From NCBI RefSeq assembly GCF_000143535.2, contig NC_037311.1:744001-808000 (forward strand): a stretch of 64,000 bases of DNA, given 5' to 3'. The position numbers and the translations under genes are program-made. Within the stretch, counting starts at the first letter, position 1. Each line of letters starts with the position of its first letter. Below are positions 32,694 to 43,454 of this stretch, in pieces. Origin of the DNA: Botrytis cinerea B05.10. Its lineage: Eukaryota > Ascomycota > Leotiomycetes > Helotiales > Sclerotiniaceae. The notes beneath the pieces were generated by a model. The model ran no database searches and was not told the DNA's origin. It was given only the letters and a program-made list of their open reading frames with translations.

Positions 32694-33200
32694 TTATCCT
32701 ACATCGTTCACCGGATACACAAGCTCGGGAATCAGTGACTCTACCTCTTGTTTGCCACTCAACTTTAAGGCTAAACTTGAAGTAGTCGGTACCGCAGCTC
32801 TTTTCCAGATATCCGATGTCTGTTTCTGATCTGACATATCAGGGGTAAAACCGTTGAAGCATCCACGAAAATCCCAGAAAACAAATTTCTGAACATATGA
32901 GTCTAGAGTTGCATCTTCAGTATTAGCGAGAGGAGCAGCGCTCACAAAAGGATACCGCAATTTTGCACATTTCTCACTTGGGCCATGCCGTCTAACAGCT
33001 AAAGTTCATTCACCTGGAGCAACTCTAGAATATTTCTTCCGCCATCTTCCAATATGGGATATTGCGATTCTGTTGGTCGGCGATTGATTCGAGGGTGTTT
33101 AGACAGGCTTCAAGGGCAAGGACGCTGTAGAGCCATTCTGACGAGCTGTTACTTAGTGTGTGGATGAAAATTTGGGGCAAAATTGGAATGGGGTCAGAAA
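32694..33200 (-). pseudogene. Decayed gene, two out-of-frame coding blocks
   Basis: Two adjacent minus-strand blocks read like protein in different frames. The upstream block includes SSSEWLYSVLALEACLNTLE and runs to a TAG at 33025-33027. The downstream block includes YPFVSAAPLANTEDATLDSY and KFVFWDFRGCFNGF and ends at 32694. A stop and frame change separate them near 33000-33027, and no good intron joins them. The family is not recognised. The amino-acid composition argues for former coding sequence. Confidence 0.4.
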
Positions 33201-33895
33201 GACAAACCCGCGGTGGTATATTGCTGCTAGTCCACGGTAACGGCCATTTATTTTGGCGGTGACGAGAAGTTGATGTCTTTTCACTATATCAATCTACTTT
33301 TTTTGCTTATCTCTGATCAAATGGTTTTATTTAATTGAATGTTGCCCATAAGTTTACCGCAAAATATCTGCAGAAATACATATGATGAGGGATAATTGAC
33401 AAGAAATGGGGAAAGCTTTCTTCATGTATTGATCACGGCAATTCTCATTGATCTGCGACTTTGCAGCCAGTCGAAAATTTCCCTCACTCCGCGGCTGACT
33501 ATACTAAGTGACTTCAAATGTTGCTTTTATGGGAAAATTTGAAATTCAATTCAAACTGCTTCAAAGGATTGTGAGTTCAAAGTACAATGAAATTGTGGTG
33601 AAGGAAACAATATTATGATAATCCAGACTATTCATACAGATAATTTAGAACAATTTGCAATTTGGGAACCAGATACCATGAGACCTCAGAATTTAGCTGC
33701 AGAATATTCAAGTCACAATTCCTGAACAATCACAATCCCAGACTATTTATTCAAGCAATGTTTCTCACATTAACTATACTTCAGTTCATTCACCTCTAAC
33801 CTTTTAACACTCACATTAGCATCAAGAATTTGAATTTGAACTTCTTTACAGAGATTATTCATCCAGTTAAGAAGATAAATACGAAGACCGCTAGC

Positions 33896-34744
33896 ATGAC
33901 GTGGACAAAAATGCCCATTGACTGGGACATTATGATGATATGGGAGAGATTAAAGTCTCGAGATCACACGTCGAAGAAGCATCAAGAGTAGCAGTTCAAT
34001 CATCTCATGTATCATGCAATCTTGAATTTTTATTCGAAGCACCTAGAAATTTGTACAATGGCGGATGGGGAAGCGACGATGATCCAGTACAAATCGATTG
34101 CAATCCTTCTAACCACCGAGATTATTTCTACAGCGATGACCACTTAGACCGTCACAATTCCTTTCGGAAATTTATGGCGCCCCTCCGCGGCGTGCAATAT
34201 GAATTAGAAGATGAACGGTGACATTTGGCACGAGAGCACGAAAGGGCGAATCGAATCTACACAGATTTACTCAGCCAATTCACAGGCTCTCCCATCAAAT
34301 TATCGCCAGCGAAATGCCGGGACTCCAACCACAACGATTTTCGGTCCCTTGGTCCATCCAAATTATGCGTCTGCTGCCGACTGCTTCCTAGAACTCGTTG
34401 CACATTACTTCGAATTCATCGATTTGAATGAGGTTATGCAGACAGATATCGAAATATTGAGAATCAAGCATCGGGTGTTGTTTGAAAAGACCATTTCTCT
34501 CAGGTGGAAACCTGATAACAACCAAGTTCACATTGGCGGATTCATTGGATGCAGAAATTCGAAAAGTTTAGAGAAGATAGAAATAACTTGCACTAAATGG
34601 GAGGACACGATTGAGCGCTCTCTCTCTCTCTCTCTCTCTCGTACTAACCATCTCATACATGACAATAAACTGGAGGCTGGTCCTCGCACAGGTAAGGCAG
34701 AGTTTCCATTGCTGGCGTTTAGTCTTTTAGGAATTGTCAAGTGA
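33896..34744 (+). pseudogene. Broken third copy of the Cys-motif/coiled-coil family
   Basis: Starts at ATG 33896 with MTWTKMPIDWD, matching the starts of copies 1 and 2. Three lesions follow: a frame change near 33930 into the frame of a 93-codon block; an in-frame TGA at 34219-34221 within the coiled-coil stretch (YELEDER before it, LAREHERANRIYTDLLSQF after it); and a frame change near 34370 within the second cysteine head (LCVC, then ADCFLELVAHYFEF in another frame). The segment YTDLLSQFTGSPIKL corresponds to YSALYYKLTGSSVKF of copy 2. A (CT)n run at 34618-34640 lies near the 3' end. Opposite strand to the intact copies and about 7 kb away. Lesions and similarities were read by eye. Confidence 0.6.
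34618..34640 (+). repeat. (CT)n microsatellite
   Basis: About 11.5 uninterrupted CT units inside the 3' part of the pseudogene. Confidence 0.95.
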
Positions 34745-36826
34745 AAGTCTTTCTTCGCAACAACATTTTGACTTTTAACCACAGAACAAAAGCAACAATA
34801 CAACAAAGAACAAAATGGATATTTTCTTTATTGAACATGATGACCAATACAATGTAACCTTTGTGCCCTTGTGACCTAGATACCAAAATGAAGATGAACG
34901 CTTCGACTCATTACTGACATGGAGAGAAATGAAAAAGTACTGCACATTGGCAGCCTGTAGGTGGGTGTCGTAAGAAATTTTCTTATACATGAGTTGCTAT
35001 CTTTTTTTTTGAATTTTTTTTCAAACGTTCACTTCTTCCTAGATTCAGATTTTACCTCAGTACAAGAGCATGTAGAATCATGTCCATGTGGGTAAAACTT
35101 ATACTGACACAGCCACTTGGATTCTCACTATCAACTAACCAATGTTTATCAATTCTTACATCTAAGATTAAAAATCCTCTTAAACTACTATGCCTTGTAT
35201 CATTTGCTTAAATCCAGTACTTGTAATCAGCTAAATCTCATTCTAAATAAAAGCATTCTGTTTCAGTGAGAATCTAAACACTCTAGTTGCCCCTGACATG
35301 AATTTCGGTTAACTTTCAACCTTTTGTGCCTCCATCACATCCAACAGAAACATTCTTTAACCTCACGGTCATATCTGAACTAGATCTAGAATGAGAAATG
35401 AGGAGCAGAAATATACTAAGCGATGCTTGGCCTCTGGAAGTTGAAATGGTGCCCGTTGAAGATACCTATGATCTTTTGTCAAATCATTCCTGAGGTTTAT
35501 ATATTACTTCCACTGAACGACACCAAGTCTTATGAGTAGAGATGCGTGAAACTCATGCACTTGCGCAGCACGTCGGGTGCCGAAAATGGGGGTGCGAGAT
35601 ACCTATAATACCGAAAATTTGCAGGAATTTCTAAACTTGTTAATTTCATGGCCCATGTATAAGTGAGCCTGGAAATCATTATGATTCTGTTCATACTGAA
35701 CTGGATATGTGACGCTGGTGACCTAATAAGGCCAAAAGGTGAGACTTATATGAGCTCAGTATATAAAGAATAAAAGCAGCTGACCGAGGAAGCTCAGTGG
35801 TGAAAACATAAAGTAGAAATAGTTACGAATCGCTGCTTTTGCATTTGCGGAATTCAACAAATCGATTGGGTCCCGACAGACTGGATCCCAACAGATTGAA
35901 TCCCGACAGATTGTATCATATGCTGATTGGATGGTTCATTGATATTGCCACAGGCTGAATCTAACGGAAATTAAAATTCCTGGGTTCTAGACTCTAGATC
36001 TGCTAAGAATTCTTCGCATCTGATTTCATGTATACAAAGAATTTTGTGGTGCTTTCGAATTCACCAGCCACTGAACACTCAAACACCGCATACGAGATTG
36101 GACCAGAGGAGGATAATAGTTTCATCAATTGTATGGAAAAGAACATAGATCCAAACCGAGTTCTATGCTTATTAGATCCGGAATGGGGAGGTGTTTAAAT
36201 TTGAGCTTTTGTCCAGCCATGGCAATAGTTCTTTTCAAATCTTATCAAGCTTTCCCCGGAGTCCATCTTCACCCCACTTTTCCTACAAGAATTCTGTTCT
36301 TCCCTTTCACTAGCAAAAGTCGTCCTTGATATCCACTTCTCCACGATCCTCTCGTTTTTTCAAAGATATTGGTAAAGAGAAATTTCTCAGGGAACTATTC
36401 GGACGCAATGGTATTGTGTCTAGTGTCGTACTTGGAATGAGACGAATCTAAGTCAGTTCATTCAAGAAAATGATTAGACTTCGTAAGTCTAATCATCATT
36501 TTTCAACAGCAGAACGAAGAATCGACGCTTAAAGAAAGCCCTACAATATCCATACACCTAGGCTTAAACCCTCATCAAGCATTAATCGGTGCCCCCCTCG
36601 CCCCTCACCACACACGGCACAGATCCATTATAATGCGGATCCCATCGCACGCACAGACAAAACTTTGCAAGAACCTCTCCTCGAGCCCTCTAAATTCTCA
36701 AACCCAGAACGAAACCTCAAAATGAATCCTTTCAATTCATCCATCCATCCATACATAGTATTATCTCTCACCTCTCCTCTTCCCTCTTTCAACCAACCAA
36801 CCAAAAAAAAAATTAAAAATCAAATC
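34745..36826. other. Gene-poor stretch, 2.1 kb
   Basis: No coding frame is supported. It holds a 15-bp tandem repeat at 35871-35915 and, at the right end, sequence flanking the tRNA gene. Confidence 0.55.
35871..35915 (+). repeat. 15-bp tandem repeat, three copies
   Basis: Unit TCCCGACAGATTGAA: copies at 35871-35885, 35886-35900 and 35901-35915, differing at a few positions, several of them transitions. A partial unit may precede it. Confidence 0.85.
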
Positions 36827-36932
36827 TTCCGAATCCGGGAATCGAACCCGGGGCTACTCGGCTCCAGATCACATGGTTGTGAAATCATGTGATGATGAAA
36901 GCGAGTTATGTTAACCCCTACACTAATTCGGA
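36827..36932 (-). tRNA. tRNA-Glu (UUC) with a 34-nt intron
   Basis: On the minus strand the acceptor stem TCCGAAT pairs with ATTCGGA; the D-arm reads GTGTAGGGGTTAACA; the T-arm is CCGGG-TTCGATT-CCCGG. The anticodon stem ACTCG/CGAGT encloses a loop CTTTCA...C with anticodon TTC, identity Glu. An intron sits one base 3' of the anticodon (36895..36862), the standard position, and contains ATCACATG and CATGTGAT, which can pair. Without it the mature tRNA is 72 nt, the normal length for tRNA-Glu. The discriminator base is A at 36827. The D-loop has GGGG where many fungal copies have GTGG. Confidence 0.93.
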
Positions 36933-37329
36933 TGTATGTTTGATGTGGGGAGTTAGGCTTTTTAAAATCATATACCAATTCAGATTTTTGAGAGTGATTT
37001 TGGGGTCAATTGGAAAGGGGTGCGTTTATGTATGTATGTGTATGAAGTTAAGGAGGAATTAGGTTGCAGGAGAGTTGTAATGAGTGTATCGTGGTGATTT
37101 ACGTGGTGTGGATGGAATATTTGTGTTTATATAAATAATTTTGATGTGATTTGGGTGTTTATGGACAAAACAATTGCACGCATGTAAGCAAATGACTTCC
37201 ACCAAGATCTCTTCAATGTTCGTGAATGAATACAATATCCCAATAATATACACCAAATGATACTCTATCTTATCCAAATGCAAGACAAAAAAGCTAAACA
37301 TACACGAACCCCTCGTGCCACACATCTCA
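36933..37329. other. Intergenic between tRNA-Glu and the P450
   Basis: 397 bp upstream of the tRNA-Glu (minus strand) and 3' of the P450 gene. AT-rich; no coding frame. Confidence 0.6.
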
Positions 37330-38962
37330 TCAAATATTTGCCCTCTTCTTAATCCCCACCATGCACTCGAGCGGCTTTCTCAAAAATCCCTCACTCGTCT
37401 CCAATACATCCTGGTACAAATCAAATTCATATCTTCTGAATGTCGTCGCAACAATAAGTGCTAATTCCATTTCTGCCACATTTCTTCCGACACAACTTCT
37501 TGGTCCATAACTGAATGGAATGAAAGCATTCTTTTGTCTCTCCGTCAAGTTGTACCATCTGTCTGGTACAAATTCATCTGCGTCACTTCCCCAGATTTCT
37601 TTAGAGTGATGAATAGTATAAGCTGGTACGGAAAGAACAGTGTAGCCGGGGAAGAATTTTCCGCATACTTCTGCTCCTCCAGGGGGGACAATACGCGGAA
37701 GGCCAAGGGAAGAGGTAGAGTGGATACGGAGGGTTTCTTGAATGACATTATTCATGTATTTCAAATTCTTTACCATGTCGAAAGTAGGGACATCGACGCC
37801 TGCAGGAATAGCATCGTCTAACTCATTTTGAAGCTTTTGAAGGACACCTGGAGTTTTGCAAATCCAGTAGAGAATTGCACAAGATGTGTTGGATGTGGTA
37901 TCTGAGCCAGCGATGAGTTGAGTGAGAGCCTCTGCGGTCAATTCTGCGCGGCCAAGTTTGGCACCTGTCTCGTCTTTTCCTTCCATGAGTCTTGCGAGTA
38001 AGTCAACGCGGCCATCTTCTTTCTCACGATCAAGACGTTGGCCCACACGAGCAACAGCAATGCCAGCTAAGTTTTCTACCGCAGCAAGACCTTGGCTAAA
38101 GAAAGGGTCTGGGAGGTATTTGGCATATGGCTTGAGTTGTGGTAGACAACCAAGTGTACCGGAAACTTCACCTCGACGATTCAGAACCTCGACAGCAGGG
38201 GCATAAGTGATTGGCGCATCAGGTGTTTTTCTAATTTCCGTGATATCCTTTCCCTTTTCAAGCATGCCGAATGGAGCTCCAAATGCAAGGTCGCCAATAA
38301 TATCAAAGGCAAGATAGTTGAACCACTACAAAAGCAAACTTGTTAGTATATGACGAGAAAGCTTGTAGTGAAGAATTAGACATACGTGAAGACAATCAAT
38401 CTTTGCGAATTGGCCATGAGCATTATCTGACAATGTATCCCATCGATTCACAAACAAATCCAAGTTTCCATGCATGTATTGTTCGAACTGGCCAATGCTC
38501 TTTGTCGAAAAAGTATGCGAAATAGTCTTGCGCTTTCTCGTATGTTCGACACGATCTCGAGTATTGAATAGACCTCTCTGGATAGAGACAAAAGCATCAT
38601 AGTAATCTCTGCACCGAACCGAATTAGCAATTGGATTTTTTCACAGACCAACCAGAGACTTACGACTTCAAGAACCCATTGCCATGACCATAAACTTGCT
38701 GGATAGCAGCATCATCTGCGATACTGACATGATCCGGTTGAATCCTCACCATCTTGCCATATTTGGCATGAGCATCATGAACACTCAGATATCGGTATCC
38801 CAATCGAGCTTGTAGCAGTAGCCACAATCTTGTGAATTTCGCTGCGAAAGGCCCTGGGACATCTCTAATAGCTGTGTTGGATGTGAAGTACGGAACAGCA
38901 AAGAAGAGCACCAATGCGATTGGAATCGTATACGGCGTGAGAAGAAAGTCGACAACGGTCAT
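37330..38962 (-). CDS. Cytochrome P450, CYP53-like (benzoate 4-hydroxylase type)
   Basis: Three exons: 38962..38664, 38608..38386 and 38325..37330; introns of 55 and 60 bp; product 505 aa. N-terminal membrane anchor (FLLTPYTIPIALVLFFAVPY), then the DVPGP hinge. Segments MVRIQPDHVSIAD, VYGHGNGFLKSDYYDAFVSI and RGLFNTRDRVEHTRKRK are what I know from CYP53 benzoate para-hydroxylases. Catalytic landmarks: I-helix AGSDTT (313-318), ETLR of the K-helix (371-374) and heme loop FSYGPRSCVG with Cys452. CYP53 enzymes, in the ER membrane, detoxify benzoate and plant phenolics towards the beta-ketoadipate route. P450 is certain; the CYP53 family is a strong recognition call, the substrate an inference. 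Confidence 0.88.
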
Positions 38963-39672
38963 TGTGTACTAGAACGACGATCAATCACCGGTTCTTTTGC
39001 CGGAAAGATGTGCTGCAGGGTCCGATGCAAGATTTGAACACCGGGAAAAATGGTAAGAGTAGCTTCTGGGGTCTTTCGCGACACTACTAGTAAAAAGATT
39101 GTTGTTCAATTGTGCACACCTCAATTGAAATATAGAGAACTTCGATATAAAATTGACAGCGACATCGAGTTCAATTATAGTTGAAGCTTCAAAACTGCCG
39201 ACTGTGAAATCCGTTCTTCACCCCGCAACTTTCATTCTGGCACATCCGCATCCCCATGTTCTCGGGTCCACGCTAAATTTAGCAAATCGACACAAGCAGC
39301 CAATGATGAGGGGGCACAAGTCATCAGCCGGCGAACTCTCGGAATCTCTATACTGATTTTGCTTCAAGTGGATGTTCAAAACTGGTATTTGACTGTGAGA
39401 CTATTCCCTTCAACTCCCTTTCTTCGAAGCCGAAGGGATTTGCGATGCATGGCATTCTTATGTGGAACTCCTTTTGTTAAATTTCTTGAGGTTGGACGTT
39501 ACATTGGACGCACATGAGCGGGAATCTATCTCTATTTTTCTATATTCACATCCGCCTGCTCTAGGGTTTTGGTGCGTGCGGTGCGACTGAACACATATAT
39601 GGACTTCTACGTATCCGTCCATGTCCCGTTCTTGCCGCCGTGTACGCACTTGTATGTCACATTGCATTGTCA
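38963..39672. other. P450 promoter and 3' flank of the epimerase gene
   Basis: 710 bp; no coding frame is supported. Short open frames overlap the last exon of the epimerase and are shadows. Confidence 0.6.
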
Positions 39673-40544
39673 TTACAACTTCTCCCTTCTGCTATCAACA
39701 GCCTGTCTCAGCTTGGCAATAACTTCAGAGGGGTCCTTGGCTCCAAAAACAGCACTGCCTGCAACAATCACATTTGCGCCAGCATCTGCGGCTTGATCAA
39801 TTGTTCCAGGACCCAATCCACCATCAACTTCGATGTTGAGGTCTGGGTATCGTTTCCTGAGTTCGGCGACCTTAGGTAATTCAGATGCCATAAACTTTTG
39901 TCCGCCAAAACCGGGGTGGACCGTCATGATCAACACCATCTACAATCATCAGCGATTCGTTCTCTTATATTTACTTTATGAAATGCTCACATCTGGTCTT
40001 TCCTTTTCTTCTGGGTTCTCAAGAATATCCCACAGCACATCGACCTTTGTATCTGGTTTAATCGCTATTCCTGCCAACATTCCATTGTCATGAATATATC
40101 TGATCAATTCTTTTGGGTTTGTCTTCGACTCGCTCGTTGATTCCGGACTTTCTGCTGCAGTGCTTGAAATTGCAGCTTCGTAATGAAAGCAGTAAAGATC
40201 GCACCCGGCCTTTTGAAATTCCTTTACCCATTTCTTTGGCTCAGCAATCATCATATGGCAATCGAATGTTCCCTTTCCGTGTTTGGCTGTTGGTCGATCG
40301 ACATGGCTTCTGATCTTCGTAACGACGGGTGCACCGAAAGTAATGTTTGGCACAAAGTGCCCGTCCATAATATCTACCTGCAGATCACAAAATCACCGGT
40401 TAGCATGGTTTCAACATTGAGAGGTTTGGTATTAAGTACATGGAGCCAATCTGCTCCTTGGCCGATTGTATCAGAGCATGCTTTCCCTAATTCTGCAAAA
40501 TCTGCAGACAAAATAGATGGAGCGATAATAGCTTGAGGCGACAT
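39673..40544 (-). CDS. RPE1: Ribulose-phosphate 3-epimerase
   Basis: Interconverts ribulose-5-phosphate and xylulose-5-phosphate in the non-oxidative pentose phosphate pathway, cytosol. Exons 40544..40440, 40377..39991 and 39939..39673; introns of 62 and 51 bp; product 252 aa. Family motifs in order: [15 protein letters not shown] at the N-terminus; [18 protein letters not shown] with the metal-binding His and catalytic Asp; [22 protein letters not shown]; and [14 protein letters not shown] Ser/Thr/Glu-rich insertion (about 18 residues after FHYEAAIS) is longer than in the yeast enzyme. Start and splice sites are fixed by the motif order. High confidence. Confidence 0.96.
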
Positions 40545-40764
40545 TTTGATAATAATCTTTCGGTAGATATAATGGCAGAAAGAGTAAGAAATTATAAATA
40601 AGTCCTGCAGATTGGGATCTTGAAAGTACGTCAGACAACGTTGTATTTATGGTGGGGGTATTTGTTTATATCCGTACTCGTCCCCTCACTGAGAGCTCAC
40701 CTCAGTAAGCAACTGAAATATCAGGCACTTAAAGTAACCGATATTCCTAATACATACACGTCCC

Positions 40765-40925
40765 TACTATATATACAACTATTATAACCTATAATGCTCG
40801 TTATTGTTCAGCCTGTTACTAATCCGTTGTAACATTAAAGTCTAGTATAAACATTTTAAGGGATCTCTAAATGCTTCTATATAATTCTAGAGACAGCTCT
40901 CGTAATAATGAACTATATCATATAT
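40765..40925 (+). repeat. Left arm of diverged AT-rich inverted repeat
   Basis: Matches, in inverted orientation, the sequence at 44937-45060. Best shared blocks: GATCTCTAA at 40862-40870 and CTAGAGACAGCTC at 40887-40899, with further similarity outward (GTTGTAA...TCTAGT.TAAAC). The arms bracket tyrosinase and the TRI14-like gene. Read by eye; exact ends are uncertain. Confidence 0.55.
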
Positions 40926-40941
40926 TTTCCAACAATTATAT

Positions 40942-41160
40942 ATCAAATCGATTGCTATACTAGATGAAAATAAGATAAAATAAGATAATAATGTACTAAA
41001 GAATGATAAGAGATGATATAAAATGAAAATATTTTTTTGATTCTTTTTTTTTTTTTCCTTATAAAATCGATTGCTATGCTAGATGAAAATAATATGAGAT
41101 AAGATGAAAATATATTAAAGAATGATGAGAGATGTAATGAAATGAAAACTTTTTTTTTTT
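40942..41160 (+). repeat. Direct repeat of about 97 bp, two copies
   Basis: Copies at 40942-41038 and 41062-41160. Both contain AAATCGATTGCTAT(A/G)CTAGA, then TAAAGAATGAT(A/G)AGAGATG, and end in a poly-T run. Differences include several A/G transitions. Very AT-rich. Confidence 0.75.
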
Positions 41161-41369
41161 TGTTGTTTTGTTTTTCGTGATTGGAAATGGAATGAGCGGG
41201 CTAGTATAAACCCTACAGGGGCCTGAGAATGCATTTTATAATATAAAACACGCCCGGCATAAGAGGTAGGGTTATCACTAGTAATGATCACCAAAAGAAT
41301 CCGTAGAGAGTGAGGAGTTAAGATGATGTGCTTGTTTGTGGCACTGCTGTTCTTGATCTAACTCAACGC

Positions 41370-42562
41370 TTACTCGTATCCGTAGCAGTAGTCTCCACCA
41401 GAAACATCGAGAATTTCCCTAACAGGCTTGGCCGCTGCTAGGAACCCCACATCCACAATGTAATCAAGCGTGACTTTGTTGCCGGATGGGTCATCAAAAA
41501 AAGCGTCAGTGCCGGAAACAGCCGTTTCTCCAGTTACACGTGTGGCATAATCACCATCCTGCCAAACAGCATAGTTTTTGTCGACGAAACTGTGGTGCAG
41601 CCAGAATACTGGATCGGAGGGACTTGCCCAGAAATCCCACAGTTGCGGACCAATTGAGTAGTGACCGCCACCGTGAACTCCTAGATCGTAGATGCCGTTG
41701 GCACCGCCGCTGTTGTATGCCGCTTCCATAGACGTGTAGTCGGTGGCTGAAGTTATGTTGGTAATGCTCGCCGGGTCTGAGTACGTCGCTGTCGCGATTG
41801 CGTTGTTCAGGTTTCGGATCAAGCAGTGTGGGTAGTAGCCTAAAGGATCTTTCAGAACTGGCAAATTGCTAAAACTGGCAACCTGAGGGAACAACTGGAA
41901 AGACGGAGTGTAGTTGGTGAAAGGACCGGTGACTACACAACCACCACCATTTCCATTCGCTAGCGTATTATTGGTTCCTGGAACCACCGGAACAGAGGCG
42001 TTCGGGCTGAAGACTCCATCACCGCCGAGTGAGGTTTCACTGCCATCGAAGATAGGGGAGCCGGCAAGGTCAGTAGCCCACCTGGACCACTCGATGTAAG
42101 GGAGGGCGTATCGGTAGCCACATTCTGTGCGAAGAGTCTTTTCGAAGAGATAGATGTATTCGCGGTGGAAGGGGAGAAAAGCTCCATTCAAGTGTACGTT
42201 GGCAGTGCGATTGATATGCGTTGCAACGAAGTCGTCGTAATGGCTCTGAGCTCCTGGTGCTATTCCTTCGGGAATTCGAGATGGGGCTTTCATCAAACAT
42301 TTAACGCTATTGATATAGGCCAGGCGTTCTTCTACAGATATGTTGCCCCTGTAATGTTGTCAATAAGCGTTCTCGCATCTAGAATCCAGAAAAAGACATA
42401 CCATTCTCGTCGCATTAAGCGGGTATCGCTGGTACAGTTCGTTGAGCCAGGACCCGAAAGGTCTTGCCGAGGACTTCTATGCGGCACATCTGTTGGTGCA
42501 GCTTGGATGAGAACAGCCATGAGCAACCAGGCCTGTACGGCCTTGTGGAAGATTTGAACCAT
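41370..42562 (-). CDS. Secreted tyrosinase
   Basis: Type-3 dicopper phenol oxidase; oxidises monophenols and diphenols to quinones. Exons 42562..42402 and 42348..41370, with an intron of 53 bp; product 379 aa. The signal peptide is MVQIFHKAVQAWLLMAVLIQA. Copper A: His98 in DDFVATH, His106 in NVHLNGAF and His115 in FLPFHREYIYLFEKTL (spacing H-x7-H-x8-H). Copper B: His279 and His283 in GVHGGGHYSIG, then DPVFWLHHSFVDKNY with His305/306. Several N-x-S/T sites fit a secreted glycoprotein. There is no C-terminal extension as in the large intracellular mushroom-type enzymes. Likely role in plant-phenolic or melanin chemistry outside the cell. It lies inside the inverted-repeat island with the TRI14-like relic. 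Confidence 0.93.
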
Positions 42563-43450
42563 GGTCTGGGGGCTTCGAAGTCTTTTCCAATTTTAACGCC
42601 TACTTTAAGTGTCAAGCAACTACAGTTGGATTTTCACGTGGAATATAGTGAAGCGATGCTGCTGTGGATGAGAGTTTTTCCTACACTTCGCCGTTCCTCC
42701 ATTTATACAATGATTTTTGCAGTCAGGGCTACACCCGGACTCACAGAAATGTCCGGATACCATTGCTAAGGTTTAAAGATTTTGTTTCTTTGATTATTAC
42801 CTAATCATATGCATGTTTTGAGTTTGCTCCAAATGAATATAGATCGTATTGCAGACCCTGCATTGAGTCCCACAACGCGAACACGGAAACATCGCGGTGT
42901 CCCATTCTTAGTATAATCATCACTTCTCCCGACGAGCGGAGCGACTCTTACAGCAAACTACTGTGAAGGTTTGTGTGTTAAGAGGGTAATATCTGAATAT
43001 CTGAAAACGATTATAAATAAACGAGCTTTTTCTCGGCCCTTCGGGGCTAAGAATATTAACGAGCTTACTCACGCTATTCGGAGTTATTTTTCATACTTTT
43101 TAGGACTTATGTTTATTCTTGTGTTGTTCAGTCTTATTAGATACTTAGGCGATTGAATAATAGTAGAGTAGCTAATTATATTATTATTATCAAAATTAGA
43201 AATATCAAGGCTGTAAATGTATAACAATTAATTCCTGCGATCCCAAAAAAGAAAACCGAACCAATCCTATTCTATTTCAAACCTCTTTATTTTGATCCTA
43301 TTCACATCCAATCCGGTCTCTATATGCTTATAAGGCACTGGGAAGAAACCTTCAAAATGTTTACTGGTTAGTGTTAGTCTATTAACCTAGAGATTAACAC
43401 TATTAACAATATATTCAGCATGGAATTTCTCCCTCAAAACACATGCTTTA
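42563..43450. other. AT-rich spacer between tyrosinase and TRI14-like relic
   Basis: Tyrosinase promoter and upstream sequence of the TRI14-like gene. Near 43373-43417 there is an imperfect hairpin (GTTAGTGTTA... / ...TTAACACTATTAAC). No gene is supported. Confidence 0.5.
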
Positions 43451-43454
43451 AAAG

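Noticed and set aside
30288..37329. Transposon with transposase or reverse transcriptase in the gene-poor zone
   Set aside because: No catalytic motifs, long terminal repeats or long element-type frames were seen; the region holds small decayed genes and simple repeats only.
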